A stretch of 64,000 nt of DNA from Halomonas zincidurans B6 (lineage in GTDB: Bacteria; Pseudomonadota; Gammaproteobacteria; Pseudomonadales; Halomonadaceae), in assembly GCF_000731955.1 (NCBI RefSeq), contig NZ_JNCK01000001.1:1984001-2048000 (forward strand), written 5' to 3'. Each line of letters opens with the position of its first letter. Position 1 is the first letter of the stretch. Below the pieces are notes generated by a model. It saw only the letters and a list, made by a program, of their open reading frames with translations. It did not search any database and was not told the DNA's origin. Position numbers and translations under genes: made by a program. Below are positions 62,582-64,000 of the stretch, piece after piece.

Positions 62582-62596
62582 ATTGGTAAGACCAAT
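62582..62596. promoter_or_regulatory. LldR/GntR-type operator before lldP
   Basis: Perfect inverted repeat ATTGGT-AAG-ACCAAT. It matches the LldR operator style (TTGGT-N3-ACCAA) known from lactate operons. It is located 135 bp before lldP in the 357-bp gap 62374-62730, which holds no gene. Confidence 0.75.
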
Positions 62597-62730
62597 TGGC
62601 CATGATTAGCAAAAGCGTCCATTTCCGATTATCGTGCCCACACCTGCCCGGTCAGGCAGGCCTACCACTAAAACACCGGACATATCGTGCCAAGTGTGAC
62701 GCTGCACCAGAACAAGAGGAGCCGTGCCTG

Positions 62731-64000
62731 ATGAATCAAACACTGCTTGCAATACTCGCCTTCCTGCCATTGGTCTTGGCGGGGGTCTTACTGATCGGCT
62801 TTCGGATTGCGGCTCGCACCGCGATGCCTATCGTGTATGTGGTTACGGCGCTGATCGCCCTTATCGCCTGGGATATGACGTTCACCCGTGTAGTGGCCTC
62901 CACTTTCCAGGGCCTGATATTGACCGTGGCGATACTCTGGATCATCTTCGGCGCCATTCTGCTGCTCAATACGCTCAAGCACTCGGGCGGGATCGCCGCA
63001 ATCCGTAACGGCTTCTCCGGGGTGAGCCCGGATCGCCGCGTTCAGGCCATTATTGTTGCCTGGCTGTTCGGCAGTTTCATCGAGGGGGCGTCAGGCTTCG
63101 GCACGCCGGCCGCCGTGGCGGCGCCATTGATGGTGGCGCTGGGCTTTCCAGCATTGGCCGCCGTCGTGGTCGGCATGATGATTCAATCCACGCCGGTCTC
63201 TTTCGGTGCTGTCGGCACGCCGATCGTGGTGGGCGTCACCGGCGGCCTCGATAAAGCCGGCATAAGCGAGGCGCTGACCACCGGCGGCTCCAGCTGGGGC
63301 GCCTATTTTCAGTTGATCACCTCCGAGGTGGCGATCATCCACGCCATCGTCGGGCTTTTCATGCCGCTGATCATGGTCACGGTCATGGTGCGCTTCTTCG
63401 GAGCCAACCGCTCCTGGCGCGAGGGCCTGGAGATAGCTCCGTTTGCACTGTTTGCCGGTGTCTGTTTCGTGGTTCCCTATGCGCTGGCCGGGGTCCTGCT
63501 GGGGCCGGAGTTCCCGTCGATGATCGGCGCCATGGTCGGCCTGGCAATCGTCGTTCCGGCCGCGCGTCGGGGCTTTTTGATGCCCAGGACAACCTGGGAC
63601 TTTCCCGAGTCATCTTCCTGGCCGGACGAGTGGATCGGCAAGCTGGACATCAAGCTCGACCAGGTGGCCGGGCGTGCACCGATGTCGGTGTTCATGGGTT
63701 GGCTACCCTATGTGCTGCTGGCCGTATTGCTGGTCATCTCGCGCACCGTGGCCCCAGTCAAGGAAGCGCTGCTCTCGTTGAGCTTCGGCTGGAGCGGCAT
63801 CCTCGGCGAGAGCGATATCTCAGGGAGCCTCGAACCGCTCTATCTGCCCGGCGGGATCCTGGTCATGGTAGTGCTGATTGCCATGGCGCTGCATCGCATG
63901 CGTGGCCAGCAGGTACAGGCCGCCTTCTCAGAGTCGACCCGTGCGCTGCTGGGTGCCGGTTTCGTGCTGCTGTTTACCATCCCCATGGTACGCATCCTGA
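62731..64000 (+). CDS. lldP: L-lactate permease, C-terminus cut by window edge
   Basis: LctP-family transporter for lactate and glycolate. 423 residues are visible of about 560, with at least nine hydrophobic helices. Diagnostic parts are [38 protein letters not shown] and [16 protein letters not shown]. The ATG at 62731 follows GAGGAG. The operator-like palindrome upstream suggests control by a lactate-sensing GntR regulator. Confidence 0.94.
   Translation, partial: MNQTLLAILAFLPLVLAGVLLIGFRIAARTAMPIVYVVTALIALIAWDMTFTRVVASTFQGLILTVAILWIIFGAILLLNTLKHSGGIAAIRNGFSGVSPDRRVQAIIVAWLFGSFIEGASGFGTPAAVAAPLMVALGFPALAAVVVGMMIQSTPVSFGAVGTPIVVGVTGGLDKAGISEALTTGGSSWGAYFQLITSEVAIIHAIVGLFMPLIMVTVMVRFFGANRSWREGLEIAPFALFAGVCFVVPYALAGVLLGPEFPSMIGAMVGLAIVVPAARRGFLMPRTTWDFPESSSWPDEWIGKLDIKLDQVAGRAPMSVFMGWLPYVLLAVLLVISRTVAPVKEALLSLSFGWSGILGESDISGSLEPLYLPGGILVMVVLIAMALHRMRGQQVQAAFSESTRALLGAGFVLLFTIPMVRIL

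Overview
The window is about 64 kb of GC-rich, densely packed gammaproteobacterial chromosome. Protein sequences and gene order (clpS-clpA, infA, bpt, aat, ftsK-lolA; nudJ-mnmA-hflD-purB; suhB/trmJ-cysE-iscR; ndk-rlmN-pilW-rodZ-ispG-hisS-yfgM-bamB-der) point to a halophile of the Halomonadaceae (Halomonas or a close relative). The taxonomic call is inference from protein style and synteny; no rRNA gene is present. I found no tRNA, rRNA, CRISPR array or prophage.

Layout. 1-8.8 kb, minus strand: partial pyrD, the giant NAD-glutamate dehydrogenase gdhB, trmA, murI and a hemerythrin-like protein that lacks several expected metal ligands. 9-19.3 kb: rarA (+) converges on lolA-ftsK (-); aat-bpt and infA (+) converge on clpS-clpA (-). 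19.6-25.7 kb: plus-strand run rluE-nudJ-mnmA-hflD-purB-roxA-GNAT with ATGA overlaps. 26-29.5 kb: aceA, a SlyB-like glycine-zipper lipoprotein, a small membrane protein and slyD.

29.6-32.2 kb is the most unusual region. It is a chimeric group II intron: the 5' end of one intron, inserted just after the suhB terminator, is joined to the 3' end of a different intron. Between them lies an exact 121-bp copy of the interior of the slyB-like gene 2.75 kb away. A second, 5'-truncated copy of the 3' intron lies at 48.1-49.3 kb in the same orientation, so the two form ~1.17-kb direct repeats around a block of housekeeping genes.

32.3-48 kb: suhB (catalytic metal ligands largely replaced), a heptanucleotide tandem repeat in front of trmJ, cysE, and a reduced isc locus (iscR-iscS-iscA). 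iscU, hscBA and fdx are missing here, and IscS ends just where its IscU-docking tail should begin. The essential run ndk to der follows, then a DUF815 ATPase. 49.3-52.5 kb: molybdate uptake modE-modA-modB-modC with a ModE-box-like palindrome at the modA promoter. 52.6-58 kb: a phasin with PhaR-type operator palindromes and a branched-chain-amino-acid-type ABC transporter (livGFHM, with its binding protein convergent). 58.3-61.4 kb: an AaeXAB-type aromatic acid efflux set. 61.4-64 kb: a glutathione S-transferase next to the remnant of a second one, then lldP (L-lactate permease) behind an LldR-like operator, cut by the window end.
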